Shown here in pieces: positions 24,660 through 32,767 of a stretch of 64,000 nucleotides of DNA. A program made the position numbers and the translations under genes. The notes beneath the pieces are model-generated. The model saw nothing but the letters and a program-made list of their open reading frames with translations, was not told where the DNA came from and searched no databases. The stretch spans positions 124,001 through 188,000 of the forward strand of contig NZ_NMUL01000002.1 of the NCBI RefSeq assembly GCF_002234595.1, given 5' to 3'. Each line of letters opens with the position of its first letter. Position 1 is the first letter of the stretch. Origin of the DNA: Amycolatopsis vastitatis (lineage in GTDB: Bacteria; Actinomycetota; Actinomycetes; Mycobacteriales; Pseudonocardiaceae).

Positions 24660-25762
24660 GCTTCTCCCTCGATCGGTAGCTCGACGCACACTTCGAAACC
24701 GCCTTCGACCGGCCCGGCGGTGCACCGCCCGCCGAGCGCCGCGGCGCGTTCGCCCATACCGCGCAGGCCGTGACCCGGAGCCGGCTGGGTGGTGCCGCGG
24801 CCGTCGTCGCGCACCCGGAGCGAGAAGGACCCGCTTCGGCGTTCGAACCGCACGTCGACGTGTTCCGGCCGGTCGGCGTGCCGGACGACGTTGGTCAGCG
24901 ACTCCTGCAGGATCCGGTAGGCGGCCGCGTCGACCGGCGCCGGGAGGTCGCCGGCCTCGCCGTGGACGTCGACCGTGAGCCCGGCGTCGCGGGCGTGCCC
25001 CAGCAGTTCACCGGCCTGGGCGAGGCTCGGCGCGGGGGCCTTGTCCTCACCGGACCGCAGCACGGCCAGGGTCGCGCGCAGGTCCTTGAGCGCGGACGCG
25101 CTGGCCGCCTTGATGTTGAGCAGGGCTTCTTTCGCCTGCTCGGGCCGCCGGTCGGCGACGTGCGCGGCGACCCCCGCCTGCACGTTGATCATCGCGAGGC
25201 TGTGCGCGACGACGTCGTGGACCTCGCGGGCGATGCGCAGCCGTTCCTGCTCGGCGAGCCGGTGCCGGTGCTCGTCGGCCTGCTCGCGCCGGGCGGCGAG
25301 CGCGTCGAGCTGGTACCGGACGGCGGTGCCGACCCCGATGACGGCGACCAGCCAGACGACCAGGAACCCGGCGCCGACGGCCAGCGTGAACGACCCCGAC
25401 GTCACGATGTGGACCAGGTAGAGGACGGCGAGCGCGGCGGCGCCGGTGATCCCGGCGGTGAGCGGGCCGCGCTGCCGGGTGAGCAGGAACAACGCGATGG
25501 TCGGGACGACGATGATCGGCCCGCCGGGCAGCCCGGAGGAGTAGTAGCCGAACGCGGACGCCGTCGTGGCCAGGAAGAGCGTGAGCGGGAAGCGGTGGAC
25601 CACGAGCAGCGTCAACGCGGTCGCGGCGAGCCACGCGGCCGCGACCGGGGTCATCGGCGCCGCGCCGGGCTGCCAGCGCGACGCACCGCTGGTCGCCCCG
25701 AGCACAAACCCGGTGACGACGACGGTGCGCACCACGCGCCCCACCCAAGGCGGCCATCTCAT
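24656..25762 (-). CDS. DesK-type sensor histidine kinase (HisKA_3)
   Basis: A 368-residue kinase with about five TM helices in residues 10-147, a short coiled linker, and the HisKA_3 dimerisation box containing phospho-acceptor H182 in IAREVHDVVAHSLAMINVQ. The HATPase domain shows ILQESLTNVVRHA and DDGRGT. It forms a coupled pair with the NarL-type regulator through the four-base overlap. This kinase class often senses membrane or cell-envelope state. No sensor domain outside the membrane is present. Confidence 0.93.
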   Translation of the reverse strand: MRWPPWVGRVVRTVVVTGFVLGATSGASRWQPGAAPMTPVAAAWLAATALTLLVVHRFPLTLFLATTASAFGYYSSGLPGGPIIVVPTIALFLLTRQRGPLTAGITGAAALAVLYLVHIVTSGSFTLAVGAGFLVVWLVAVIGVGTAVRYQLDALAARREQADEHRHRLAEQERLRIAREVHDVVAHSLAMINVQAGVAAHVADRRPEQAKEALLNIKAASASALKDLRATLAVLRSGEDKAPAPSLAQAGELLGHARDAGLTVDVHGEAGDLPAPVDAAAYRILQESLTNVVRHADRPEHVDVRFERRSGSFSLRVRDDGRGTTQPAPGHGLRGMGERAAALGGRCTAGPVEGGFEVCVELPIEGEA

Positions 25763-25838
25763 GCCGCGAAAACTACCGGTCGGCGAGCCGCCGCGCGTCC
25801 GTCCCGGAGCGGCTCCCGCCGTACGTCGGACGCCGTAG

Positions 25839-26672
25839 TCAGTCGAAGAAGAGCGGCAGCTTCGCCGCCGTCTCCTCGTCGGCGGGGGTGTAGGTCGACA
25901 TCGTGATTTCCGACCGGCGGCCGTAGTAGAGGTAGGTGAAGTTGAACTGCAGCAGCCCGACGTCCGGGTGCAGGTACCGCTTGGTGCGGATCGGCTCGGA
26001 GTTGACGTCGTGGTGCGGCCACAGCTCGGCGAACAACGGCGACTCCGCCTTGAGGCGCTTCACCAGCTGTTTCCACGCCGGTTCGGCGACGTGGTCGGCC
26101 ATCGCCGCGCGGAACGACGCGATCACGCGCGGGATGTTCGTCTCCCAGTCGAGCATCCGCTTGCGCCACTCCGGGTTGAGCAGGCACTGGACGAGGGTGT
26201 TGCGGTCCTCGTACGGGATGGCGTCGACGTCGCCCATCAGCCAGGTGTAGCCGCGGTTGTAGGCCAGCAGGTCGCAGCGGGCGTTGCGCACCACGACCGG
26301 GTAGGGCTCCAGCTTCCTGAGCATCAGCTCCATCGACGGCGTGATGACCAGACAGTCCTTCACGCGCTCCGGCTCGGGCGCGCCGGCCAGGCGGAAGAGG
26401 TGGGTGTGCTCGTGCGGGTCGAGCCGCAGCGTGCGGGCGATCGCCTGCAGGACCTGCTCGGACGCGTTGATGTCGCGGCCCTGCTCCAGCCACGTGTACC
26501 AGGTGACCCCGACGCCGGCGAGCTGCGCGACCTCTTCGCGGCGCAGCCCCGGCGTCCGGCGGCGGCCGGCGATCGGGAGGCCGACCTGCTCGGGCGTGAT
26601 CCGCTCGCGCCTGCTGCGCAGGAACCTCGCCAGCTCCTGGCGGCGGAGCTCGGATTCGACGGCGGTGGTCAT
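25839..26672 (-). CDS. XRE regulator with MmyB-type ligand-binding domain
   Basis: A 277-residue regulator. The helix-turn-helix lies in about residues 30-95 (TPGLRREEVAQLAGVGVTWY, RDINASEQVLQAIARTL). The MmyB-type domain follows (about 105-270: MELMLRKLEPYPVVVRNARC, FNFTYLYYGRRSEITMSTYT). MmyB-like regulators bind small hydrophobic ligands and usually control a divergent enzyme or exporter. Here the divergent gene is an MFS exporter, and three palindromic operators lie in the 102 bases between. Autoregulation is likely. ATG 26672. Confidence 0.92.
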   Translation of the reverse strand: MTTAVESELRRQELARFLRSRRERITPEQVGLPIAGRRRTPGLRREEVAQLAGVGVTWYTWLEQGRDINASEQVLQAIARTLRLDPHEHTHLFRLAGAPEPERVKDCLVITPSMELMLRKLEPYPVVVRNARCDLLAYNRGYTWLMGDVDAIPYEDRNTLVQCLLNPEWRKRMLDWETNIPRVIASFRAAMADHVAEPAWKQLVKRLKAESPLFAELWPHHDVNSEPIRTKRYLHPDVGLLQFNFTYLYYGRRSEITMSTYTPADEETAAKLPLFFD

Positions 26673-26697
26673 GGTGCCAGGATGGCACGCCGTCGAA

Positions 26698-26750
26698 ACT
26701 GGTACCAGGTAGTGACCGGTACCTGGATAACCAGCAACTGGTACCAGGTT
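26698..26750. promoter_or_regulatory. Triple palindromic operator between the MmyB regulator and MFS exporter
   Basis: CTGGTACCAG occurs perfectly at 26699-26708 and 26738-26747, flanked in both by A and GT, with an imperfect copy CCGGTACCTG at 26716-26725. Centre distances are 17 and 22 bases. Three spaced copies in a divergent promoter are strong evidence for a dimeric repressor, most simply the adjacent MmyB-type protein. Confidence 0.75.
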
Positions 26751-26774
26751 CGGTTGGGGTTGATCGTAGTAGTC

Positions 26775-28199
26775 ATGACCACGACCCCACTCGCGCCGAT
26801 TCCCGCCGGCGCACCGGCCCGGCCGGGACTGACCCCCGCCGGCCTGGTCACGGTGCTGCTGGGGGCGGCGCTGCCGATCATCGACTTCTTCATCGTCAAC
26901 GTCGCACTCCCGACGATCGACGCCGACCTCCACGCCTCCACCGCCACCCTGGAACTGGTGGTCGCCGCCTACGGCATCGCGTACGCGGTGCTGCTGGTGG
27001 TCGGCGGCCGCCTCGGCGACTCGTTCGGCAGGCGGCGGCTGTTCTTCGCCGGGCTCTGGCTGTTCACCCTGACGTCCCTGGCCTGCGGACTCGCCCCGAC
27101 GGCGGGCACGCTGGTGGTGGCCCGCGCCGCGCAGGGGGCGGCGTCGGCGCTGCTGCTGCCGCAGGTGCTCTCGATCATCCAGGCGACGACGTCGGGCGAA
27201 GCTCGCTCGCGTGCGCTGGGTCTGTACGGCGCCACGGGGGGCCTCTCGACGGTGGTCGGGCAGCTCCTCGGCGGCGCACTGGTGGCGGCCGACGTGTTCG
27301 GCACCGGCTGGCGGCCGATCTTCCTGGTGAACGTGCCGATCGGCCTGGTCGTGCTGGTGATGGCCCGCAAGCTGCCGGAAAGCCGCGCGCACAACCCGCT
27401 GGGCGTCGACCGCCTGGGCACGGCGCTGCTGGCCGTGACGCTGTTGTCGTTGCTGGTGCCGTTGATGGAGGGCCGCGCACTGGGCTGGCCGGCGTGGTCG
27501 ATCGCGCTGCTGGCGGTGTCGCCCTTCGCGGCCGCGGCGTTCGTGCACGTCGAACGGCGTTTGGAGCGGCTCGGGGGAACGCCGCTGCTGCCGCCGTCGG
27601 TGATGCGGCTGCCGAGCGTGCGGCGCGGGCTGGTGGTGGCGATCCCGTTCTTCGGCGCGTTCGGCTCGTTCATGTTCGTCTTCGCGATGACGCTGCAGGT
27701 GGACCTGCACTTCGGCCCGCTGGGCGCGGGCGCCGCGCTGACACCGCTGGCGGTCGCGTATTTCACGGTGTCGATGCTGAGCAGCCGCCTGGTGACGCGC
27801 TACGGCCAGAAGGTCGTCCCGGTGGGCGGCGCGATCACGGCGATCGGCATGGTGGCGCTGCTGTGCACGACCTTGGCGACGTGGCCGCACGTGACGATCG
27901 CCGACCTGGCGCCCGCGATGGTGGCGATCGGCGTCGGGAACGCGCTGGCGATGACGACGCTGTTCCGGATCGTGCTGTCCCACGTGCCGACGGACCTGGC
28001 CGGGGTCGGGTCGGGCGTGATGACGACCAATCAGCAGACGTCGCTGGCGCTGGGCGTGGCGACGCTGGGGAGCTTGTACGCGGCGCTTTCGGGCTCGATG
28101 GGGGGCCGGGCCGCGTTCGCGGTGGTGATCGGCCTGGTCGCGGTGCTGGCGACGGTGGTCGCCGTCACCGGGCGGCGGTTGCCGGATCCCCGCGGGTGA
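26775..28199 (+). CDS. MFS drug exporter (DHA2, 14-TM type)
   Basis: A 474-residue major facilitator of the DHA2 family. Motif C-like and motif A elements are visible: IIDFFIVNVALPTIDADLH in helix 1, then GGRLGDSFGRRRLFFAG (motif A) and LVVARAAQGAASALLLPQVL. The length and about 14 helices fit proton-driven efflux of drugs or antibiotics. ATG 26775. It is divergent from, and probably repressed by, the MmyB-type regulator through the CTGGTACCAG sites. The substrate is unknown. Confidence 0.93.
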   Translation: MTTTPLAPIPAGAPARPGLTPAGLVTVLLGAALPIIDFFIVNVALPTIDADLHASTATLELVVAAYGIAYAVLLVVGGRLGDSFGRRRLFFAGLWLFTLTSLACGLAPTAGTLVVARAAQGAASALLLPQVLSIIQATTSGEARSRALGLYGATGGLSTVVGQLLGGALVAADVFGTGWRPIFLVNVPIGLVVLVMARKLPESRAHNPLGVDRLGTALLAVTLLSLLVPLMEGRALGWPAWSIALLAVSPFAAAAFVHVERRLERLGGTPLLPPSVMRLPSVRRGLVVAIPFFGAFGSFMFVFAMTLQVDLHFGPLGAGAALTPLAVAYFTVSMLSSRLVTRYGQKVVPVGGAITAIGMVALLCTTLATWPHVTIADLAPAMVAIGVGNALAMTTLFRIVLSHVPTDLAGVGSGVMTTNQQTSLALGVATLGSLYAALSGSMGGRAAFAVVIGLVAVLATVVAVTGRRLPDPRG

Positions 28200-28208
28200 A
28201 GTCCGTGA

Positions 28209-28595
28209 ATGGGATTCCCGCACCAGGCCGTCCAGGCTCGGGGTCGGAACAAGATCCTGCGGGTCATGGACGCGTACGGCTATCCCCACGAACTCGAGTA
28301 CCGGCGTGAGGTCGCGCCCGGCGAGCGGGTGCACGAATACACCGAACTCGTCGACGACATGGGGTTCGTCCTGGAGCACCGCAGCGAGCGGTACGAGGGC
28401 TGGACCGTCCGGTACGGGACCGCTTGCGCGCACGACTACCTGTCCCGCAAGCGGGCCCGGCCCGGGGTCTTCCTCGTCAGCGTCTACCGGCTCTTTCCCG
28501 GGCGGCGGGACCACGTCGTCACCATCCGGGTGAACTGGCCGCCGAAAAAACCCGAAGTTCACCCGTCGGAGAAAGCCTCCGCCAGGCGACGATGA
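28209..28595 (+). CDS. Small unknown protein
   Basis: A 128-residue frame with PHELEYRREVAPGERVHEYT, RSERYEGWTVRYGTACAHDY and VFLVSVYRLFPGRRDHVVTI. It reads as a compact soluble alpha/beta protein without known motifs. The start may be ATG 28209 or the internal ATG 28266; neither has a strong ribosome binding site. It ends 4 bases before the ECF sigma gene and might be co-transcribed with it. I do not recognise the family. Confidence 0.5.
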   Translation: MGFPHQAVQARGRNKILRVMDAYGYPHELEYRREVAPGERVHEYTELVDDMGFVLEHRSERYEGWTVRYGTACAHDYLSRKRARPGVFLVSVYRLFPGRRDHVVTIRVNWPPKKPEVHPSEKASARRR

Positions 28596-28599
28596 GGGT

Positions 28600-29124
28600 G
28601 TGACGGAACCTCGGGTACGACCGGACCCGGCCTTCGCGCTGCTCGGGCTGTACGAAACCGCGCTGCCGGAGGTCTACGGGTACCTGCTGTCCCGGTGCGG
28701 TGACCGCACGCTCGCCGAGGAACTCACTTCCGAGACGTTCCTCGGGGCGGTCGCCGCCTGTCGCAAGGAGTACGCACCTCCAGTGAGCACCGGGTGGCTG
28801 ATCGGCGTCGCCCGGCACAAGCTCGCCGACCACTGGCGGCGCAAAGAACGTGAGGAACGCGGGCTGCGGCTCGTTCACGACAGCGAGCCGGACGTCGAGG
28901 ACCCGTGGGACGAGCAGCTCGACGCCCTGCGCGCGAGACAGGTGCTCGAATCCCTCGGGCCGCACCACCGGGCCGCGCTGACCCTGCGGTACGTCGACGG
29001 CCTCGGCGTGCCCGAGGTCGCCGGCCACCTGGGGCGCAGCGTGCACGCCACCGAGGCGTTGCTCGTGCGGGCCCGTGCCGCGTTCCGACGTGCCTACGAA
29101 GAGAAGGAGGGTCGCGATGCCTGA
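28600..29124 (+). CDS. ECF-type sigma factor
   Basis: A 174-residue sigma-70 family protein with only regions 2 and 4. Region 2 shows LYETALPEVYGYLLSRCGDR and LAEELTSETFLGAV; region 4 shows LGPHHRAALTLRYVDGLGVP and GRSVHATEALLVRARAAFR. The start is GTG 28600. Its stop overlaps the start of the VOC protein by 8 bases, so the two are coupled. The downstream gene encodes a VOC protein with an N-terminal tail rather than a classical anti-sigma factor. Confidence 0.9.
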   Translation: MTEPRVRPDPAFALLGLYETALPEVYGYLLSRCGDRTLAEELTSETFLGAVAACRKEYAPPVSTGWLIGVARHKLADHWRRKEREERGLRLVHDSEPDVEDPWDEQLDALRARQVLESLGPHHRAALTLRYVDGLGVPEVAGHLGRSVHATEALLVRARAAFRRAYEEKEGRDA

Positions 29125-30001
29125 GCCTTTCGACGCGCTTCGCCGTCCCTCCGAGCGGGTCGCCCCCGACCCGGACTTCGCCGCCGAACTGCGCGACAAC
29201 CTGCGTCGCCTGATCTTGAACGGAGCCGACATGACGACCACCGAAGCCCCTGCGACCCACGCCGAAATGCGTTCGCTGACGCCGTACCTCGCCGTTTCCG
29301 ATGCCCGTGCCGCGCTCGACTTCTACGTCGAGGTCTTCGGCGCGGTGCGCCGCGGCGACCCGATCCTGATGGACGACGGCCGGATCGGGCACGCGGAGCT
29401 GGCCATCGGCGACGCCGTGCTGATGCTCGCCGAGGAGTACCCCGAGATCGGGCACGTGGCGCCGCGCGAGGGCGGCGCGTCGGTGCGGGTCGAGGTCCCG
29501 GACGTCGACATCAGCGTGGCCCGCGCGCTGGAACTGGGCGCGACGCTGATCCGCGCGGTGAGCGACTCGCCGTACGGCCGGGGCGGCTCGTTCCGCGACC
29601 CGTTCGGCCAGCGCTGGCTGGTGTCCCAGGCTACCTCTCCGGCGGCGGGCCCGAAGCCCGCGCGGCACGGCGAGGCGATGTACTTCACGTTCCAGGTCCC
29701 GGAGGCCGAGCCGGCGAAGGCGTTCTACGGCTCGGTCCTCGGCTGGCAGTTCTCGCCCGGCTCGACGGCGGACGCGTGGCAGTTCTCGGGTCCGGGTCTC
29801 GAAGGTGGCCTGTGGGCCGGGGACCGGCAGGTCGGCTGGAAGCTGATGTACGCGGTCGACGACCTCGAGTCGGCGCTGGCGCGGGTTCGCGAACAGGGCG
29901 GCCAGGCGGGCGAAGTCGAACACCACCCGTACGGCACCACCGCCGACTGCACGGACAACCAGGGCATCGAGTTCTGGCTCTGGCAGCGGCCCGCGAAGTG
30001 A
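29117..30001 (+). CDS. VOC (glyoxalase) family protein with a sigma-linked N-terminal tail
   Basis: A 294-residue protein. Residues 1-40 (FDALRRPSERVAPDPDFAAE, then LRDNLRRLIL) are a short helical tail that I recall from VOC proteins encoded beside ECF sigma factors. Two tandem VOC units follow (about 52-175 and 190-294), recognisable in LTPYLAVSDARAALDFYVEV, FRDPFGQRWLVS and AKAFYGSVLGWQF. VOC domains bind metal for glyoxalase, dioxygenase or antibiotic-binding chemistry. ATG 29117 follows GAAGGAGG by 6 bases. Tight coupling to the sigma factor suggests that it regulates it or is its main product. Confidence 0.86.
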   Translation: MPEPFDALRRPSERVAPDPDFAAELRDNLRRLILNGADMTTTEAPATHAEMRSLTPYLAVSDARAALDFYVEVFGAVRRGDPILMDDGRIGHAELAIGDAVLMLAEEYPEIGHVAPREGGASVRVEVPDVDISVARALELGATLIRAVSDSPYGRGGSFRDPFGQRWLVSQATSPAAGPKPARHGEAMYFTFQVPEAEPAKAFYGSVLGWQFSPGSTADAWQFSGPGLEGGLWAGDRQVGWKLMYAVDDLESALARVREQGGQAGEVEHHPYGTTADCTDNQGIEFWLWQRPAK

Positions 30002-30046
30002 GGAATCCCATCCGCCGGGATGCGCGAACAGGCGCACACTCGAAGC

Positions 30047-30442
30047 ATGGCCGGGCAATGGGTGCCGCGTGACCACGACGAGCTGACCGCGGGCTGGCGG
30101 TTGTGGCTCGAACTCGGGTCGTCGGTGTGGCCCCGGCCGGATTGGGACGGCACTCCCGACGAAGCCGTGCGCGGGCTTCAGGAACTGCTTCAGGCGTGCG
30201 ACGAAGTCCTCGCGGAATATCTCGCCGCGGGTGGGTCGGCCGAGGCCGAGGTCGCCGTGCTCGTCAGGTCCCTGCACCCGGCCGCCTGCTGGGTCCGGGA
30301 GCTGTGGTCGGGCGACACCACGCCCCTCGACGGAGAACGGCTCGCTCTGCTGCACGGCGATCTCGCCGGGTTCGCCGAGCACGCCCTCGGCGTGCGTACT
30401 TTGCTCGCCGAGGGCGGCGGCTGGGCGTCGTTGACGCTCTAG
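30047..30442 (+). CDS. Unknown soluble protein
   Basis: A 131-residue, mostly helical protein: MAGQWVPRDHDELTAGWRLW, then ELLQACDEVLAEYLAAGG and LHPAACWVRELWSGDTTPLD. I do not recognise it. An in-frame upstream start at 30020 exists but lacks a ribosome binding site. Its last four bases overlap the end of the convergent gamma-glutamyltransferase gene. Confidence 0.55.
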   Translation: MAGQWVPRDHDELTAGWRLWLELGSSVWPRPDWDGTPDEAVRGLQELLQACDEVLAEYLAAGGSAEAEVAVLVRSLHPAACWVRELWSGDTTPLDGERLALLHGDLAGFAEHALGVRTLLAEGGGWASLTL

Positions 30443-32205
30443 CGGCCTGCCGCGTAGCCCTGCATGCCCCGGGCGTTCGCCGCCGCCCGGAGCATGCCCG
30501 AAGAGCGCGAGACCGCCGAGAGGCGGCCCAGGGCCCAGTCGCCCGCGTCGACCACGACGTGCCCGCGCGCCCGCAGCGCGTCCAATGTGGACGAACCGAG
30601 CCGGGACTCCGCCACCAGCTCGCGCGGCGCCCACGAGCGCGGGTAGAACGAACTCGGGAACGCGTTCGTGTGCCAGGCCGGCGAGTCGATCGACTCCTGG
30701 AGGTTCAGGCCACCGTAGACGTGCGCGAGCCAGAAGCACAGCTGCCACTGGTCCTGCTGGTCGCCGCCCGGGGTGCCGAACGCCAGCGTCGGGACGCCGT
30801 CGCGCAGGGCCAGTGACGGCGACAGCGTGATGCGCGGGCGCTTGCGCGGGGCCAGGGAGTTCGGCAGGCCCTGCTCCAGCCAGAACATCTGCCCCCGCGA
30901 GTCCAGGCAGAACCCCAACGAAGGGATCGTCGGGCTCGACTGCAGCCAGCCGCCCGACGGCGTCAGCGACACCAGGTTGCCCGCCGCGTCGACAACGTCG
31001 AGGTGCACTGTGTCGCCGCGCGTCTGGCCCTGGGGTCCGACCGTCGGCTCGCCCGTCGCGCCGCCTTCCACCTGGACGCCTTGCAGGGAGTCCAGGATCG
31101 CCGGCAGCCGTGCCGGGCCACGAGCGTCGCCGGGGCGGAGGCCGGGAGACGCCGTATCGGTGATCAGAGCACGTCGCTCGTCGGTGTACGACGCGGAAAG
31201 CAGCACGTCCAAGGGCACGTCGGTGTCGCCGTACCACGCCTCGCGGTCCGCGAAGGCCAGCTTCGCCGCTTCGACCGCCAGGTGCACCGTGCGCTCCGAC
31301 GGCACACCGTCTACATAGGACAGCTCGTCCCGGAAGCCGTGCAGCAGCAACGCCTGCTGCAGCAGCGCCGGGCCCTGCGTCCAACCGCCCATCTTGAGCA
31401 GGCGCCAGTCGCCGACGTCGGCGAACGCCGGGTCCTCGTAAGACGCCGACCACGACGCCAGGTCGTCGCCGGTCAGCAGGCCCGCGTGGTCACGGCCGGA
31501 GTCGTCGCGGAACGCCTGGCGGCTGAACTCGTCGATCGCCTCCGCGACGAACCCCTGTGACCAGGCACGACGTCCCGCGTCGATCTGCGCCTCCCGCCCG
31601 GAGACGGACTCGGCCTCCCGCAGCAGCCGCTCCCACGTGTCCGCCAAAGCCGGGTTCCGGTGGAGGCCGGACGCGGGCTTGCCGTCCGGCATCCAGAGCG
31701 CCGCCGACGTCGGCCAGTGCTCGGTGAACAGGCGAGACACGGCGCTGATCGTGTCGCCGACTCGCGACACCAGCGGGACGCCGTTGCGCGCATAGCCGAT
31801 CGCATACGACAGCACCTCGCGAAGCGGCTTCGTGCCGTAGTCGCGAAGCAGCATGAGCCAGCCGTCCCAGGCTCCCGGGACGGTCGCCGGGAGCAGGCCG
31901 CTGCCCGGGATCATGGCCAACCCCAGCGAGGCGAAATGCCCGGGCGTGGCCCCCGCGGGCGACGGCCCTTGGCTCGCCAGCGCCCGCGGGGTCGGATCGT
32001 CCGCTGTCACGAAGAGGCCGGGCACCTGGCCCGCCGGGCCGCACAGGTGCGGCTCGGCGACCTGCAGGACGAACCCGGCCGCGACCGCCGCGTCGAACGC
32101 GTTGCCGCCGTCCTCCAGCACCGCCATCCCGGTGGCCGAAGCCAGCCAGTGCGTCGATGCCACCATCCCGAAGGTGCCGGCCAGCTCCGGCCTCGTCGTG
32201 AACAT
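30439..32205 (-). CDS. Gamma-glutamyltransferase family protein
   Basis: A 588-residue N-terminal-nucleophile hydrolase of the gamma-glutamyltranspeptidase family, which transfers or hydrolyses gamma-glutamyl groups and matures by self-cleavage. GGNAFDAAVAAGFVLQVAEP is near residues 33-52. The cleavage site and nucleophile are at T399 in RGDTVHLDVVD, where classical enzymes have T-T-H. The C-terminal unit includes PRKRPRITLSPSLALRDG and FGTPGGDQQDQW. There is no signal peptide, so it is probably cytoplasmic or exported by another route. The family is sure; substrate preference (glutathione or otherwise) is not. Confidence 0.9.
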   Translation of the reverse strand: MFTTRPELAGTFGMVASTHWLASATGMAVLEDGGNAFDAAVAAGFVLQVAEPHLCGPAGQVPGLFVTADDPTPRALASQGPSPAGATPGHFASLGLAMIPGSGLLPATVPGAWDGWLMLLRDYGTKPLREVLSYAIGYARNGVPLVSRVGDTISAVSRLFTEHWPTSAALWMPDGKPASGLHRNPALADTWERLLREAESVSGREAQIDAGRRAWSQGFVAEAIDEFSRQAFRDDSGRDHAGLLTGDDLASWSASYEDPAFADVGDWRLLKMGGWTQGPALLQQALLLHGFRDELSYVDGVPSERTVHLAVEAAKLAFADREAWYGDTDVPLDVLLSASYTDERRALITDTASPGLRPGDARGPARLPAILDSLQGVQVEGGATGEPTVGPQGQTRGDTVHLDVVDAAGNLVSLTPSGGWLQSSPTIPSLGFCLDSRGQMFWLEQGLPNSLAPRKRPRITLSPSLALRDGVPTLAFGTPGGDQQDQWQLCFWLAHVYGGLNLQESIDSPAWHTNAFPSSFYPRSWAPRELVAESRLGSSTLDALRARGHVVVDAGDWALGRLSAVSRSSGMLRAAANARGMQGYAAGR

Positions 32206-32235
32206 GCCCCGATAGTACGCATTGCTAAGGAACTT

Positions 32236-32652
32236 CTACCAGGACGACGGGCGCTTCCGCTCCGGCTCGTACGGCTGCGTGATGATTTCCATCCCGTTCC
32301 CGCCGGGATCGAGGAAGTAGACACCACGGCCGCCGTGGTTGTGGTTGATTTCGCCGAGCTGCTTTCCCGCCGGATCGGCGTGGTAGGTCACGCCGGTTTC
32401 GACGAGCCGCGCGAAGACGGCGTCGAAGTCGTCCTCCGGGATCAGGAAGCAGTAGTGCTGCAGGCGAAGGTCCTCTTCGGGGACGCTCGCGAAATCCAGC
32501 CGGACGCCGTTGCGCGTCTCGACGGGGATGAACGGACCCCATTCCTCCCCGACCTCGAGGCCGAGCAGGTTCGCCAGGAATTCGGCGGATTCCCGGTTGT
32601 TCCGGGACGGGACGATCAAATGGTTCAATTCAACGGAAACGGATACCGACAC
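32236..32652 (-). CDS. VOC family protein (single-domain)
   Basis: A 138-residue vicinal-oxygen-chelate protein. It starts VSVSVSVELNHLIVPSRNN, with the first metal-binding His in LNHLIV, and ends with GGRGVYFLDPGGNGMEIITQ, whose final Glu is the usual ligand. The start is GTG 32652 with GGAGG 10 bases upstream. Single VOC domains usually dimerise to form the active site. The substrate is unknown; glyoxalase, fosfomycin-like resistance or dioxygenase roles are all possible. Confidence 0.85.
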   Translation of the reverse strand: MSVSVSVELNHLIVPSRNNRESAEFLANLLGLEVGEEWGPFIPVETRNGVRLDFASVPEEDLRLQHYCFLIPEDDFDAVFARLVETGVTYHADPAGKQLGEINHNHGGRGVYFLDPGGNGMEIITQPYEPERKRPSSW

Positions 32653-32767
32653 GATTGAAATGCCTCCAGGGCACTCCCGCCACCTCCATGTCTCACCCAG
32701 CCGGTGACCGACACGCGATGCCGTGCCGATCACCCTAGCGGGCCACACACGATCAAGCAGTGCTTTT

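Noticed and set aside
30439..32205. Secreted gamma-glutamyltransferase
   Set aside because: The N-terminus has no signal peptide; it starts with a polar segment and runs directly into the conserved enzyme fold.
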